Shown in pieces: positions 1 through 11,031 of a stretch of DNA of 64,000 bases; within the stretch, counting starts at the first letter, position 1; every line of letters begins with the position of its first letter. The notes under the pieces are model-generated. The model saw only the letters and a program-made list of their open reading frames with translations, searched no databases and was not told the origin of the DNA. Made by a program: the position numbers and the translations under genes. This stretch comes from Brachypodium distachyon (lineage: Eukaryota; Streptophyta; Magnoliopsida; Poales; Poaceae), in contig NC_016134.3 of assembly GCF_000005505.3 (NCBI RefSeq), positions 19,388,624-19,452,623 on the forward strand. The letters are read 5' to 3'.

Positions 1-2823
1 GGGTAGAAACACCGATGCTCCTATTAATCTAAGGACATTGAGTAGACACATCAATGCTCCTAACCCAAGTTCAAACCATTCATTTTATTTAGAAATTGGA
101 ATGAGTGAGACCTTCCTTACAGCCCCCAAATCTAGTTGCTCAAGATTGTCCGTAACCGGGGACACGGCTAAGTACTTAGTTTGACACTCTCGAGAGGTTG
201 TACACATTCCCCACAGGGTAGAGTAGCAACGGCATCGACTTTAAGAAATTTCAGAACATAATTCCCTAGACCACCTGAGGGACCCGCGCTCCCACCTACA
301 TAGCTACCTCATTACAATCCCTCGGATCTTGGTTCATATTTCTTACTCCATCCAGCCAGAGCCCATTTAGCTTGTGGTTGTACTGGAAGCTACTAAACAG
401 GAAACTAGTCCAGTCTCTGGTTACCCCAGGTGGCATTCCACATTTGCAACGCAAGTGCTCCCCGAATCCACGGAAGAGACGTCCATGGACGATCCATCCC
501 CGAATCCACGGAGACTCGACTCAGAGGGACCCATAGAAATGGACCTGACATCGCATAACATCTCGAATACTCAAAGCAGCCCGCCCAGGATGATTCATTG
601 AAGTTGCTTTTGCCAGGTTTCCAAAATACTCCACAATATCAGTTTCATGGTAATTGAGATTCCCTCCCACGTATAGTAACATAGCGTAGCAAATCAACTA
701 CTTATGATGGCAATTGGTGGAAGGGTAATGGCAAAGGTAATCCTATCACTAATAAGTCAAGTCATAGCTAGCATAAGTACGAGTAGTAATCCTATCAATG
801 CATTCTAATAAGCAACACTAATGCATAAGTATTTTAAAAACAACAGTAATAGGATAATGATCAAAGTGAACTTGCCTTGGTAGCAGTTGGAGTTCAAACA
901 CTCGTCACAGTCACAAGGTTCGCTCTCCGAGTAAACTAAAAACAAACAAGCATACACATACATAAACACACAATTCACATCACGACAAAAGATGGTATGC
1001 TATGATGCAATGCAAGCATGTGACATGATTTGGTCTATTTTATTTGTCGAGTAAGGGTTTCAGTTTCTTAGGCATACAATATTTAATTCTCTGGTCAAAA
1101 GGTTTAATCAAAATTAAAGCAAAAAGAAAAGCCAAGTTAGGGTTTTCAAATTAAAGCTAAATTAGAGCTTATTACAAGGCTTTTAAAGGAAACAGCCACA
1201 AGATTAAATCAAAAATTTATCTTTCTATTCTAAATGAACAGAGGACATTAAAAAACAATTTGGGCACTAGTTTCAAGTCAAAATGATTTTCAAATCATTA
1301 GTTATGAATTAAATGGCTTTAAACACTATTCTGTAAATAGCTCCAGAATTTTTTTATCAAATTTGAAGTTAAACAGTACCAAAAGATTCTACAGGTTGAG
1401 AGCTTTCTAGAAAGGGAAAATTTGTCAAATTTGGCCCGGTGGTTTAAAAGTTATAAGCATTTGAAGTTCTAGGGGCTTTTCTGCAAAACTGCCATTTAAT
1501 TAAAACCAGGATTAAGTTTTCATTTTAATCAGGTACACGTGGCATGATCTGATTCATGCGTACCGGTTCGGGGAGGGATTAAATCACAGCCCTCGGATCT
1601 CACTTAAACGGATCGGACGATCCAGATCGCGTACCGGTTCGGTGAGTTAAGTGATCTAATCCTAGCCATTGATCTAGATCGGACGGTCGAGAGAGCTCGG
1701 GGCTTACCGGCGGCAGCGCTAGGTTTCCGGCGAGGTCTTCGGTGACGTGGGGACACGGGAGCGGGCTTTTCCAGCGAGGCTTCGGGTCGGGGAACTGTGC
1801 AGGGGGTGCGGCTCGTTGAGGCGGAGCGGATGGCGGCGTCGGTGAGGCTTGGGAACGGCGGGGTTGTCGCCTAGGACGACGGAGATGCAGCGGCGGGCGG
1901 CGGAGCTTCGGGCGGAGACGGGCGATGGGCTGCGGTGCACCATAGATCAAAAGGAGCGCGTCAAAATGACCGTGAGGAGGAGAGGAGGAGAGAGAGGCGG
2001 GGGGCGGTGAGGATGTCTCACCGTGGCATCGGCAGCGAGCTAGATTGCGGCGGCGGCGAGAAATCACGGCAACCTGGGGGCATAATCGGGCGAGAGCGGA
2101 GAGGGGAAAGAGAGAGGAGGGCGCCAGCTTTATAATGACACGAAAGGCAAGCGGCGGGGCGCACGGAGCAGACGGGGCGGCGGGGATGGCGCGCGGGATC
2201 GGCGGCGCGGACGCGACGGCGTGACGGGCGCGCTTTCCTTCGGGGAAGACGACCCTGACGCCTGGGCCCCGCGCGTCAGTGGCTCGGGCACGGGCGCATG
2301 CGTGCTGGGCCGGTCGGGACGGGGCAGGTTCGGTCCATTTGGCCGGGCCGGTCCGGTTTTCTTTTTTTTTGTTCTTTTCTTTTTCCTTTTTCTGATTTCT
2401 TTCATATCTTTTGATTTTGAACTCCAAATTGATCCAAATAAATTCCAGAAAATTTGTAAAATCATATTATAATGTGATTCAACTTTTGGGACTAATTTTC
2501 CTTCCAAATAAAATATATAAAAATATATTTTACCTAAAAATGCCTTTAGGGCTTTATAACTATTTAAATAAAATAGTTTTTCAACTCCAAATAAATACCA
2601 AAAAATTACGGGATAGCTTATTTATGCAATAAACCCCTTTTTATAAATAAACCCTATGGGTTTAAAATCCAAAGCTCAAATGGGTGAAAACCTAAGGTTT
2701 AAAATGAAAAAAAAACCTTTTTAAAGCCTTTAGGAATTCAAATTTTGATTCAAACATGCAAATGTGGCAGGATGCTCATGGATGCAATGCATATGAAAGG
2801 GTTTAAATTTTTGGGATGTTACA
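1..2823 (-). repeat. TEK-A 3' LTR (partial, cut by window edge)
   Basis: On the minus strand this begins TGTAACATCCC at 2823 and matches the LTRs at 27093-30266 and 39695-40630 plus 54990-57130 along its length. It shows the family layout: an AT-rich start, a C/G-rich promoter and leader block (about 2400-1700), then a long AT-rich part. Base 1 corresponds to about 27493 of the other TEK-A LTR, so some 0.4 kb lies outside the window. No polypurine tract adjoins it at 2824, unlike TEK-B, so the inner junction is not original. Confidence 0.85.
1702..2134 (-). promoter_or_regulatory. TEK LTR promoter, leader and splice donor
   Basis: On the minus strand a TATAAAG box (2128-2134) is followed by a pyrimidine-rich start region, a GC-rich leader, and then CCGGTAAGC with the donor G at 1707. 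The other two LTRs keep TATA-like boxes and GTGAGC donors at the same place (29106 and 55159). Function as a promoter and 5' splice site is inferred from this conservation. Confidence 0.55.
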
Positions 2824-3170
2824 ATAAAGTTCAACTTCATAATCAAATTCAAATACTACAAAATCAAAATCAGATCCTTTTTTTGCTCCTTGGGTTTCTC
2901 GCAGGATTCACCATCTTGCTCCTTGTGTGCGCGTAAATGGTGCTCTGAGTCACCTCTTTTTTTATTCTTTTGTGCTTCACCATGGGTGCTGCCTCACATC
3001 GTGGTGTCGGTGTACTTCCCAGTAATAGTTGCTATTCTAGTCTCAGCACATGGAAACCTTCCAGCGCCAGTTCTTCAAAATCATCATATGATGTTGGTGA
3101 ATCTGATTGCTCACCTTCAGGTGATGCCAAATAAACTTGTTCTAGTTTCTTTTTCCTGCCTTTTCCCTTT
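2824..3170. other. Unassigned 347-bp AT-rich stretch between TEK-A LTR and TAT-1 LTR
   Basis: It matches neither the 3' end of the TEK-B interior (expected here if TEK-A were intact) nor any TAT segment in the window. A minus-strand reading has a run of acidic and serine residues, but no recognisable domain. It may be a filler or a remnant of another element. Confidence 0.4.
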
Positions 3171-4061
3171 TGTCGTCGCACGGGGCTCCGACACCGGGAT
3201 GCGCGGGGCACCCCCTTTTAGGTTTGGCATTGGGCTACGGGGATCGCTTTGGCGATCGCCGGCGAGGCCAATGCAAGGTGTAAGAATGCAATGGACACGG
3301 AAACAATTTTTACCCAGGTTCGGGCCAAACGGAGGTGTAAAACCCTACGTCCTGCTTGCCTGAGCTTGTATTGCCGTAAGACAGAGGGTTTACAAGTTGC
3401 CGGGGAAGGGTCCCCGGATGCTATCTTTTTGGCTAAGTGTTCTTTTCTATTCCGGGCTACTACCAGTGGAGAACTGCTTGTTGGTTGAATGTCCGAACCG
3501 AAAAAAGGAACCCTTTGACCGTTGGCGGGGGTCCTCCTCTTATAGCCAAGGGGATACCACAGGTGCCACGGTGCATGGATTACAAATGGCAAGCAAGGAG
3601 CTTAGGCAGCTCCTCCTCGGTGCGCTGGCATGGATGCATGAGCGCCAACCCCGTGGCTAGGGGTCTAAGGCCTAAAAACTAGCACTAGGCAGCCACTGTT
3701 TTCCTGACTAGACGGATAACGCCCTTTCTGTTGGGTCATTAAATGCGCCGTGCGCCACACTCCTTGTCCTGACGACACTGCACACTGAGCGCCTGCCGCG
3801 CGCCCACGTGGCGCTGCTGCTCTGTTCGCTCGGCCCAGCCCTCGCGGCGGAAACCTGTGCCCGAGAACGCCTCCTCCCGGCAAGTGCCTTCCCGAGAGGT
3901 GCCCAGGCAGAAATTTCCCCCCGAAGCCCCGCTAGCCCTTCCGGGCTGGTAGCTTGCCGGGCAGCCTGCACGTGGCCGCCCGGGGTGAGATCTTTCCGGG
4001 AACCCAGCGGCGCGACCCACGCGTCGTGCAGCGATGGCACCTCGGGTGCCACTGGTGCGAC
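3171..4061 (-). repeat. TAT-1 3' LTR
   Basis: An 891-bp LTR with minus-strand ends TGTCGCACC (at 4061) and GCGACGACA (at 3171), matching the TAT-4 LTRs at 40631-41621 and 54015-54989. It retains a TATA-like stretch near 3538 in minus orientation and the conserved block after the start site. The left flank is CCCTTT; no duplication can be paired because the other end of the tandem is deleted. Confidence 0.85.
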
Positions 4062-4465
4062 AGTAGCCCCTGGGCGTGGGCCGGCAACACTTGTTCCCGG
4101 GTGAACCCTTCCTTGGTCGGTTGCCGGGCGACACCCCAACTGACGCGTGCGTCCCGACTCATCTTGGGCCCGCGTCTCTTCGCCGTCCCAAGGACCCCGC
4201 CGTTACGGGCGGAGTAGTGCGGGTGAGAATTTTGCCGTAACCTCCCCCATAAACAGGGAACTTAAGGCCACTCTCCGCATTACCCCTCTGATTAGTAATT
4301 ATCCCAGCGCACCCGCTGGGTGCGGAAATAGCCGTTACCGCACGGCAGAGTGTTATAAATTTTTACTGTTGTGCTGAGGGGGAAACACTCAGCCCCCCAG
4401 CCTTCTTCCTCCAACTTTTTGCATCTTGAGCCCAAGAGCTTTGCTAGCCTTCCACCCACGCTCCC
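4062..4465 (+). promoter_or_regulatory. Promoter and 5' leader of the TAT-1 antisense gene
   Basis: A TATAAAT box (4354-4360) lies 112 bp before the ATG at 4466. The corresponding boxes lie 109 and 117 bp before the ATG in TAT-3 and TAT-2, and a decayed one is present in TAT-4. A conserved block around 4240-4345, including a GGCCACTCTCCGCATTAC-type motif, precedes it in all copies. This points to an independent promoter directed against the element's sense strand. Confidence 0.6.
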
Positions 4466-6327
4466 ATGGGTGCCCCCACAACCAGGAAAGGGAAGGAGGC
4501 GAAGCCCTCGAATAAGCAGGGCGCAAGCAAGAGCGCGGCAGCCGCTAAGGCCACCGGAGAGAAGGAGCTGAAGAAGCAGGAGATGCGGGCCACGCTCGCA
4601 TTCTTCCGGCCCGGCTACAATGGCGAGGCGATGGGCAAGCTCCAGCACGCTATCGCCTCGGACTTCAACGAGCACAGGAAGACCCTGATCTTCCCCACTG
4701 GCGCCGTCGTCCAGTCCATTGACGTCCGAGTGTTCAGGCACTTCATACTCACCGGGTTGGTGCCGCCGTTCTCCCTGTTCCTCCATGCACTCATGGAGTC
4801 GTACCAGCTGCGGGTGGCGCAGCTCCACCCCATGTCCCTCTACCTCCTCACCATCTTCTCCTTCCTCTGCGCAGGATTCGTCGGAGTGATGCCATCGGTG
4901 GCGCTGTTCCGGCACTACTTCTACCGTGACTGGATGTCGTCGGGGGTGGTGTTCCGTGCCCGCGACTGGATGAAGTCTGAGTTCATCATCCGGTCGAAGA
5001 AGAAGATCGAGAAGGAATGGAGGAGCGACTGGTGCTGGGTCCGCGTGGACGAGCCCGAGAAGTTCATCTTTCCGCCCACTGAGTTGCCGTAGGCGGCCCC
5101 TGGCTGGCGGGACCGGTACCACCGCGACGCCGACCTCCTCCCCATCGTGGAGAAGATCAAGGCTCTGCAGCTGTCCGGGCTCTCCGACATCGACGTGGCG
5201 CAGGTCTTCATCACACGACGCATCACGCTGCTTCAGCAGCGTTCCCTCCCCGCGTGGGCGTACACGGGGGCCGGAGACGGGACGCGCCTTCGCGAGGAGG
5301 GCATGGACAAGGAGTCGCTCCAGGTGTGGGTGAGGGGGATCTCCGGCGAGGATGCTCCCTTCACGAAGTTGCCGCCAGGGGTCTTCTCCCTCCATGCCAA
5401 CGTCCCCAACTTGAGCAGCATCGTCGGCTCCTTGCCACCCTGCAATGAGTGGGGGCTGATGGACGATTCCCCCACTCAGTCCCTGCGCTCCCCCCTGTCC
5501 GCACCCCGCGGGAAGCAGGCGCATGAGGAGAGCGGGAGCGCGTCGGAGGCCGACCAGCCCCACGACTCGCCCTCCGACGACGAGACGGGCCGCGTTGCCG
5601 CCGGCCGGGATGGGGACGAAGAGGAGGAAGATGACGATGGCGCGCCCCTGATCGTGCGCAGATCGAGGGCGCGCGCAGCGGCCGCGGCTTCCCCCACGGC
5701 GGCTGCGGCGGCACCCGCCCCTGCGGCAGCCCCCGGTTCCACGACGGCGACTCCCTCGGCGGCGTCTGCCGGCACTCCAGCGGCGACAACCCCCGCTGCG
5801 CTTGCCGGAGCCACAGCGGTGCCCACCCCGGCAACGGCCGCCCGCGACCCGGCGGCGGCTACCAGCTCCGCGACGACGGCCGCCTTGGGGCCGTCCGCCG
5901 GCACCTCAGCGGCGACCGCCCTCACAGCGGTTGCCGGAGCCACAGCGGTGACCACCCCGGCAGCGACCGCCAGCGACCCGGTGGCGGATACCTCAGCAGC
6001 AGCTGCTGGAGCCGCGGTGGCCCCCGACGCCGCAGTGGCCCCTTCGACGGTTCCCGCGGTGCCCCGGGCCACGGCACCCCACGGGCACCCACGGCCCCGC
6101 CCGCTCAGGGGGTCTTCCGGGGCTTCGCGCTCCGACACAAGCCCCGAAAGCCGATTCCTCGGCAAGCGCCGGCAAGAGGAGGAGGGACGATTCCTCGCCT
6201 GCCACGCCGAGCAAGAGAGCGCGCATGGACGCCAGCAGCGGCGCTGGCCCGGCTGACACAGGGGCCAGCGGCGCCGCCGCCGCCTCTGCCGGCGACCCAG
6301 CTCCAATGGAGGATGTGCCGGCAACGC

Positions 6328-6404
6328 GTACAGCCCATTCCCGCTTTCTTACCTGCATTTCCATTTGCCAGTTAATCCTGCAACTGTACCCTCTCTATCC
6401 GCAG
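6328..6404 (+). other. Intron 1 of the TAT-1 antisense gene (77 bp)
   Basis: GT at 6328 and a pyrimidine-rich acceptor ending GCAG at 6404. It has the same phase (1) and length as intron 1 of TAT-2 (22487-22563). Removing it joins exon 1, in the frame ending at Thr-Arg, to an open exon 2. Confidence 0.65.
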
Positions 6405-6497
6405 ACGATGTTCCGCCCGCAGGAAACCTCCCGAAGACACTTGCTGGGACGGAGGAGGAAGAAAAGACTCCCCCCGCAAGCCTAGTAGCCTCGCAAG

Positions 6498-6575
6498 GTA
6501 ATCATCCAGAGCCCTCGCGTCTGCCTCCGGGCAACTCGTTTAACTTCCTACTTCTCATACTTGTCGCTGTTGTCG
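6498..6575 (+). other. Intron 2 of the TAT-1 antisense gene, acceptor lost
   Basis: The donor is CAAG|GTAATC at 6498. By alignment with TAT-2 and TAT-4, exon 3 resumes at 6576. The acceptor AG has become CG, so this copy would probably mis-splice. The interval is 78 bp against 77 bp in the other copies. Confidence 0.55.
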
Positions 6576-7945
6576 GCCCGAGCACGCCCGCACTAGAAGC
6601 GGGCACTACGGTGGTTGACCTCGACTCCGACGTCGAGGTTATGGGGACGGCAAGGGAGCCGGAGGCAGTCCCCACGGCAAGCCCTGCTGCGCCGGCCACA
6701 GCAGTCGCGGCGACCGCCGCCGCCCCCAGGACAGTGTTCAGCGACGCGTCAACGACCGCAGACACCGCTGGCGCGGATTCTTCTGCCGCCCATCAGGGGG
6801 CGGTCCCTGCCGGTGGTGCGGCAACCTCACCAGCCCTGCAGTCCCCGGGGGCGGGTGAGGGGAAGGTTGCGGAGGAGGAGCAACAGGATGCTCCGCCGCA
6901 AGCGGACGACCCCCCGCCCAGCTATACGGTGGCGGCGGGGGCTTCGTCGTCATCGGCCGCCACCTTCGACACCGGCCTCGGCACCCTTGTGGGGGTGCCT
7001 TGGAACCCCATCACTTGGGATCCAAGCGTCTTCGACCGGGGGCACCGGTTCCTTGACGTGTCAAGAACCAGCAGCTGGCCTTCGTCACCTCCTTCAACGA
7101 GGTGAGGGAGCACCACGCGATCGCCAAGAGCCAGCTTGGCGAGCTGCGACTGGCCGTGGAGAAGGAGCGGCAGGAGCTCTCCCGGCTACGGGAGGAGATG
7201 CGCCTCGCCAGGGAGGAGGCGCGCCTTGCCCAGGAAGCCCTGGAGGATGCTGCCACGCCGGTCGTCCCAGAAGAGGAATTCTACCGGCGCTGAGGGGCTC
7301 AGCGCGCCGAGCTCCAGGGAGTTCTGGATTCGCTGGTTGCGGCTCAGATGGAAACCAAGAAGGAACACGCTGAGGTGCTTGCCGCGGTCCGGATCGACGA
7401 GAAGAGCCATCTGATCGCCAACTATCTCGGCGAGATCCAAGGCCTGCGCGTCAAGCTAGAAGTGCAGACCAAGGCCACCGAAAGTGCGGTGGACACGTCA
7501 GCCTGGCATGAGATCCAACTCAACGCCGCCAAGGACAAAGCAACCCGGCTCGAGAGCGAGCTGGCCACTGTCCGGGAGGAGCTCGCCAAGGCTGGCGAGG
7601 ACAACGCGACACAGGCCGCGGAGCTCGCGTCGCTAGTGAGCCGCCACCAGAAGGCCAAGAAGGCCAAGCTCGACGCCCGGCTTCACCACGGCACGTTGAT
7701 CGGGCAACGGCAGCTGGAGACTGAGAAGCTGCTCAAGATCGCCGAAGCACTGCGCGACCTGCTGCCTCGGTTTGAGCTACAGGGCACGGAGGTGGATGGC
7801 ACGGATGTCTGCACGCTGATCCCGTTCTTCTCCGACTTGGATCGCCAAGTTTGGCACTAACGAGGTCGCCAACTCCGCCCGGGAGGTTGCCGGGACGATC
7901 CTCTCGAGGGTACATCTCCGGGACCCGGAGTTCCCCTTCGAGACA

Positions 7946-8957
7946 TGATGTGGGTCGGGGTGGCCCGATCATTCGATGAGATTGGTAACTCTCGATTTGG
8001 GTAGGAGGTGACGTTGACGATCCGACTACGGCCTAAGAGGCAGCGCCTTAGCAATCGATACACCAACTCCAGAAGGTTATTGATCACGTGGGGGCACGAT
8101 CAACCTGACCACGAAGGTCTTTGTTCCTGCAAGCAATTGAAGAACAAGCAAGAACAAGATAAATAGCGGATGCAATCTGAAATTGCGAATATACTAAATC
8201 AAATCAATGTCTCAACGAGACGATAAGTTGGAGTCTTGACGACGGTAAAACAGGTGGTCTAACCGACACACGCGATTACACGAAAGTAGCAAAGATGGCT
8301 AAACTTTATCTAATCAAAACCCAAGGCTCCTTAGGGGGGCTCATGGGGTATATAAAGGAAGAGGGAGAGATATTTTCGTCCACCTTGAGTAAGGAGGCCG
8401 AAATCCAACTCTATCTCTAAGTTTCCTAACAAACTACAACCCTTTAAGAAACAGAAAAACAGATCCGTCATCTTGTGTTGTCCGCCATGGTCAGCACAAG
8501 TCTAATCTCTTGATGGGGCCAGATCCGTTGGAAAGGTCTTGTAATTACCTTTCAAACAAGTACTCGTTTGCTTGATTTGGACTCCGGATGCGGCCTGGGT
8601 GATTAAAACAAATTCGGGTCTCCTGACAGCTCGGACCCGAATCGGATTCAACTTTAATTCGTGATATCTTTCTCTAGCAAGCTCCGAATCATGTGCCATT
8701 TGATTATTTGGAAAGTAGACTTGATAGGCTTCACTTTGAATCTCCCTTTGCAGGCTATCACACTTCATCTTCACTTTGGACTTGTAAAGTTCAATAAGAT
8801 ACCTACATAATAAGATTACACAAGATAGTAGCTCCGCCTCTTTGCAAGTAACATATTGAAAACATTTTGTAATTGAATTCACCTGATTATAATTGTTATT
8901 AGATACACCAACGATTATGGTTTAATGGTCGTATCCATGGTTAGCGTGTCCATATAT
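7946..8957 (-). mobile_element. LTR-X copy A, solo LTR inside the TAT-1 antisense gene
   Basis: A 1,012-bp segment nearly identical, in reverse orientation, to 15048-16060. It interrupts the antisense gene between the codons for PEFPFE and LDAW, which are contiguous in TAT-2 at about 24118-24155. A CTTTATATACC promoter-like box lies near 8349 on the minus strand. The flanks match poorly (CGTCC against TGTCT on the LTR strand), so the exact ends are approximate. No interior, PBS or coding region is attached. Confidence 0.7.
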
Positions 8958-9109
8958 GGACGTGGTTGGACGCCTGGTCGAACAGCGAGGACGAACCCAC
9001 CCACACTCAGGCGGTTAGTGGGTTTGTCAACGAGGTGGTCGAGAGGATGCAGCGGAAGCCGGACCCCGAGCCGTCCCCGGAGCCCCCGGCGGAGGATGCC
9101 GGCAACTAG

Positions 9110-11031
9110 CCACCGCAACCCCCTGCCGGCCCTTGCCGTTTCCTTGTTTACCTTCTTTTGTTTTCGTTCCTGCAAGCATGGCGCTTGGCGCCATTTGAAC
9201 AATTAGTCCATGTAATCGTTTGTTACTTTGTTAATCCAGCTCTTTACTTCTGCCTGATTCCTGTTCCTTGTTCCCGGGGCTGCCTCGCGGGGTGGATCCC
9301 TTCGCCCTTGTGTGTCGTGCTTTGTGTTGCCGGGGACTCGCCCGCCTCACACCTTGACCGGACCAGGGACCCGAGACGGACCCGCAGTGCCAACCTGGGG
9401 TCAAACAGCAGCGGCAAGCCACTCCGCTTGCGGGGTAACTACTCCAAACCATGCCCTCCCGGGACGGACCCGGAAGCCGCACGGGGAGCGCACTCCCCCC
9501 GCACGCATCCTTCTAACACCCCGGCCACACACAGGTTTCGAGGCCACACTTAGCGAGGCAGCGTTCAGTTACGTTTAGTTCTCAGAGAGTCTATCGTTTA
9601 GATTCAAGCACTTAGCTTTTCGTTCGGTCTCGTGCTCGGCACGCTTGCCGGAGGGGTGCGCCTGGTACGTCGCCCCTGAGAGAGCCTGTTGAAGGATGCG
9701 GCATGAACGCCGCCGGCGACCAGCGCCGACGACGATGCTACCGCCGCGTCTCCGCAGCAACCCTCGCCTTTAGAAGAGCCCTTGCTTTTGGAGGAACCTG
9801 TTCCGAGGGGTGCAGTAGGTACGCCGTGACATCCTCGCCACCACCGGCAGACGCAGGTGGTGAAGACATCAAGGCGTCCCCGTAGCAGCCCTCGCTGCTT
9901 GGGGAAAGTCTTCCCAAGGGACGCAGCAGGGATGCTACGGTGGGCCGGAGCGAACGGCGAACGCCGGCACCAGTGCCCTCGCAGCGTCCTCGCGACGACC
10001 CTCGCCTCTGGAGGCGCCCTCTGGAGGGGTGCGATAGGGAAACTACGGTAGTGCACGTGTCGGCGCTGAGCGCCGATGGCATGAACTACCATAGTGTCTC
10101 CACGGCAATCCTCGCTCCTTGCGGAGATACCCTCTGGAGGGATGCGGCAAGGGCACTGCGGTAGTGCACCCGTCAGCGCTGAGCGCTGATGGAATGCACC
10201 ACCACAGTGTCCCCGCGGCAACCCTCGCCCCAGAGCTGCTCACTAGAGGAGGTGTGGCAAGGACACGAGGGCAGTGCACCCGCCAGCACCGAGCACTGGT
10301 GGGATGCACCACCACCGTGTCTCTGTGGCACCCCTCGGAGTGGGCTCGGTAGAGGGATGCGGCAAGGGTGCGACGGCGGTGCACCCGTCGGTGCTGGGCG
10401 CTGATGGTATGCACCACCATCGCGCCTCTGCGGCACCACCCTCCTTCGCAGCCTCTTCCTTGGCGGCACACGTGGCGGCTTCCTCCTGAATCAAGAGCCT
10501 CGAAGTGCGGCGAGTCCCTCGTGGTGTGGTCACTCCACACCACAAGGCGCTGCTACACGCCACGGCCCGTGGGCGGTCCACAGGCATTACAGTGCACAAC
10601 ATTCCACCTTCACCCTGCACATTAGATTCTTACCAAGCCTGAGATGCTGCAAAAAATTTCGAAATTCACGAAAACACAGAGCAATATGGATAACTCAGTA
10701 TGGATAACTCTCCTGTCCCCCAGCCCCCGGGCACGTTCCGGAGAGCCCGGCACTTGCATGTCCCGTGCCGGAGTGATCCGGCAACAGGTTAACGTTTTCG
10801 AGGCTCCGTCAGCGCCCTGCTCACAACCAAGTATGGAAAAAATCTTCTGTGCACCTAGAGCAGGAGACAGAAGGAGAAGGGACATACAAATAAACGAGGC
10901 AACTAAAAATTCAGGAAATAGCACTTATCTTTGTTCACAGTAACTAGTGGTTTACACACGGTGGCTGCCCGGCTACACTAGTTCGAGAGGTATGCATCGG
11001 CGGCATCACCTGAGGGTCGGGCTCCGCCGCT
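9110..11031 (-). other. TAT-1 spacer between pol and the antisense gene
   Basis: Non-coding, and conserved in order with 24285-26275 (TAT-2) and 47725-50021 (TAT-4). From left to right it holds the 3' flank of the antisense gene, a GC-rich block with a repeated GGGACGGACCCG-type motif (about 9340-9540), GC-rich sequence with short frames that are not conserved, the palindrome array (10041-10430), and an AT-richer stretch leading to the end of pol. About 180 bp containing the sense TATA box seen in TAT-2 and TAT-4 is missing near 10465. Confidence 0.7.
10041..10430. repeat. Palindrome array, four units (TAT-1)
   Basis: GTGCAC landmarks at 10051, 10164, 10274 and 10379 give spacings of 113, 110 and 105 bp. 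Each unit holds an imperfect palindrome of about 56 bp: outer arms of the type CACTGCGGTAGTGCA and TGCACCACCACAGTG, and inner arms GTCGGCGCT and AGCGCCGAT. TAT-2 shows the same spacings. Confidence 0.8.

Larger units (their letters stand above)
4466..9109 (+). pseudogene. TAT-1 antisense gene (gypsy-type transposon-domain protein), broken
   Basis: The ATG at 4466 starts a protein beginning MGAPTTRKGKE. The basic N-terminus is followed by a globular region (about residues 40-210) with the conserved HALMESYQLRVAQLHP and FRHYFY stretches; this resembles the plant 'putative gypsy type transposon' domain (Pfam Transposase_28), by memory only. Next come an acidic run, a long Ala/Pro/Thr-rich linker, a coiled coil (about 7100-7690) and a conserved C-terminus ending in AEDAGN with TAG at 9107. 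Breaks are a TAG at 5090-5092, a frameshift between about 6080 and 6200, a TGA at 7291-7293, and the solo LTR at 7946-8957. Two introns are inferred. The gene is opposite in strand to gag-pol, as in the additional ORFs known from Ogre/Tat elements. Its function is unknown. Confidence 0.75.

Noticed and set aside
374..601. Short ORFs in TEK LTR tails (also near 57266 and 63308)
   Set aside because: Repeated in several LTR copies with differing stops; no domain and no initiation context.
1600..2427. A 275-codon minus-strand frame in the GC-rich part of the TEK-A LTR
   Set aside because: Strong GC bias opens all frames here; the other TEK LTRs do not keep the frame, and the product is low-complexity Pro/Arg/Ser.
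5476..6324. A 282-codon frame on the minus strand of the TAT-1 antisense gene
   Set aside because: Shadow of the Ala/Pro-rich linker on the opposite strand, a consequence of GCC/GCG codons.
7946..8957. LTR-X as a DNA transposon or MITE
   Set aside because: No convincing terminal inverted repeats; copy B has TG...CA ends, a 5-bp duplication and an internal TATA box, as expected for an LTR.
10041..10430. The palindrome arrays as CRISPR
   Set aside because: Eukaryotic retroelement context; units are diverged palindromes with no constant repeat and unique spacer pattern.
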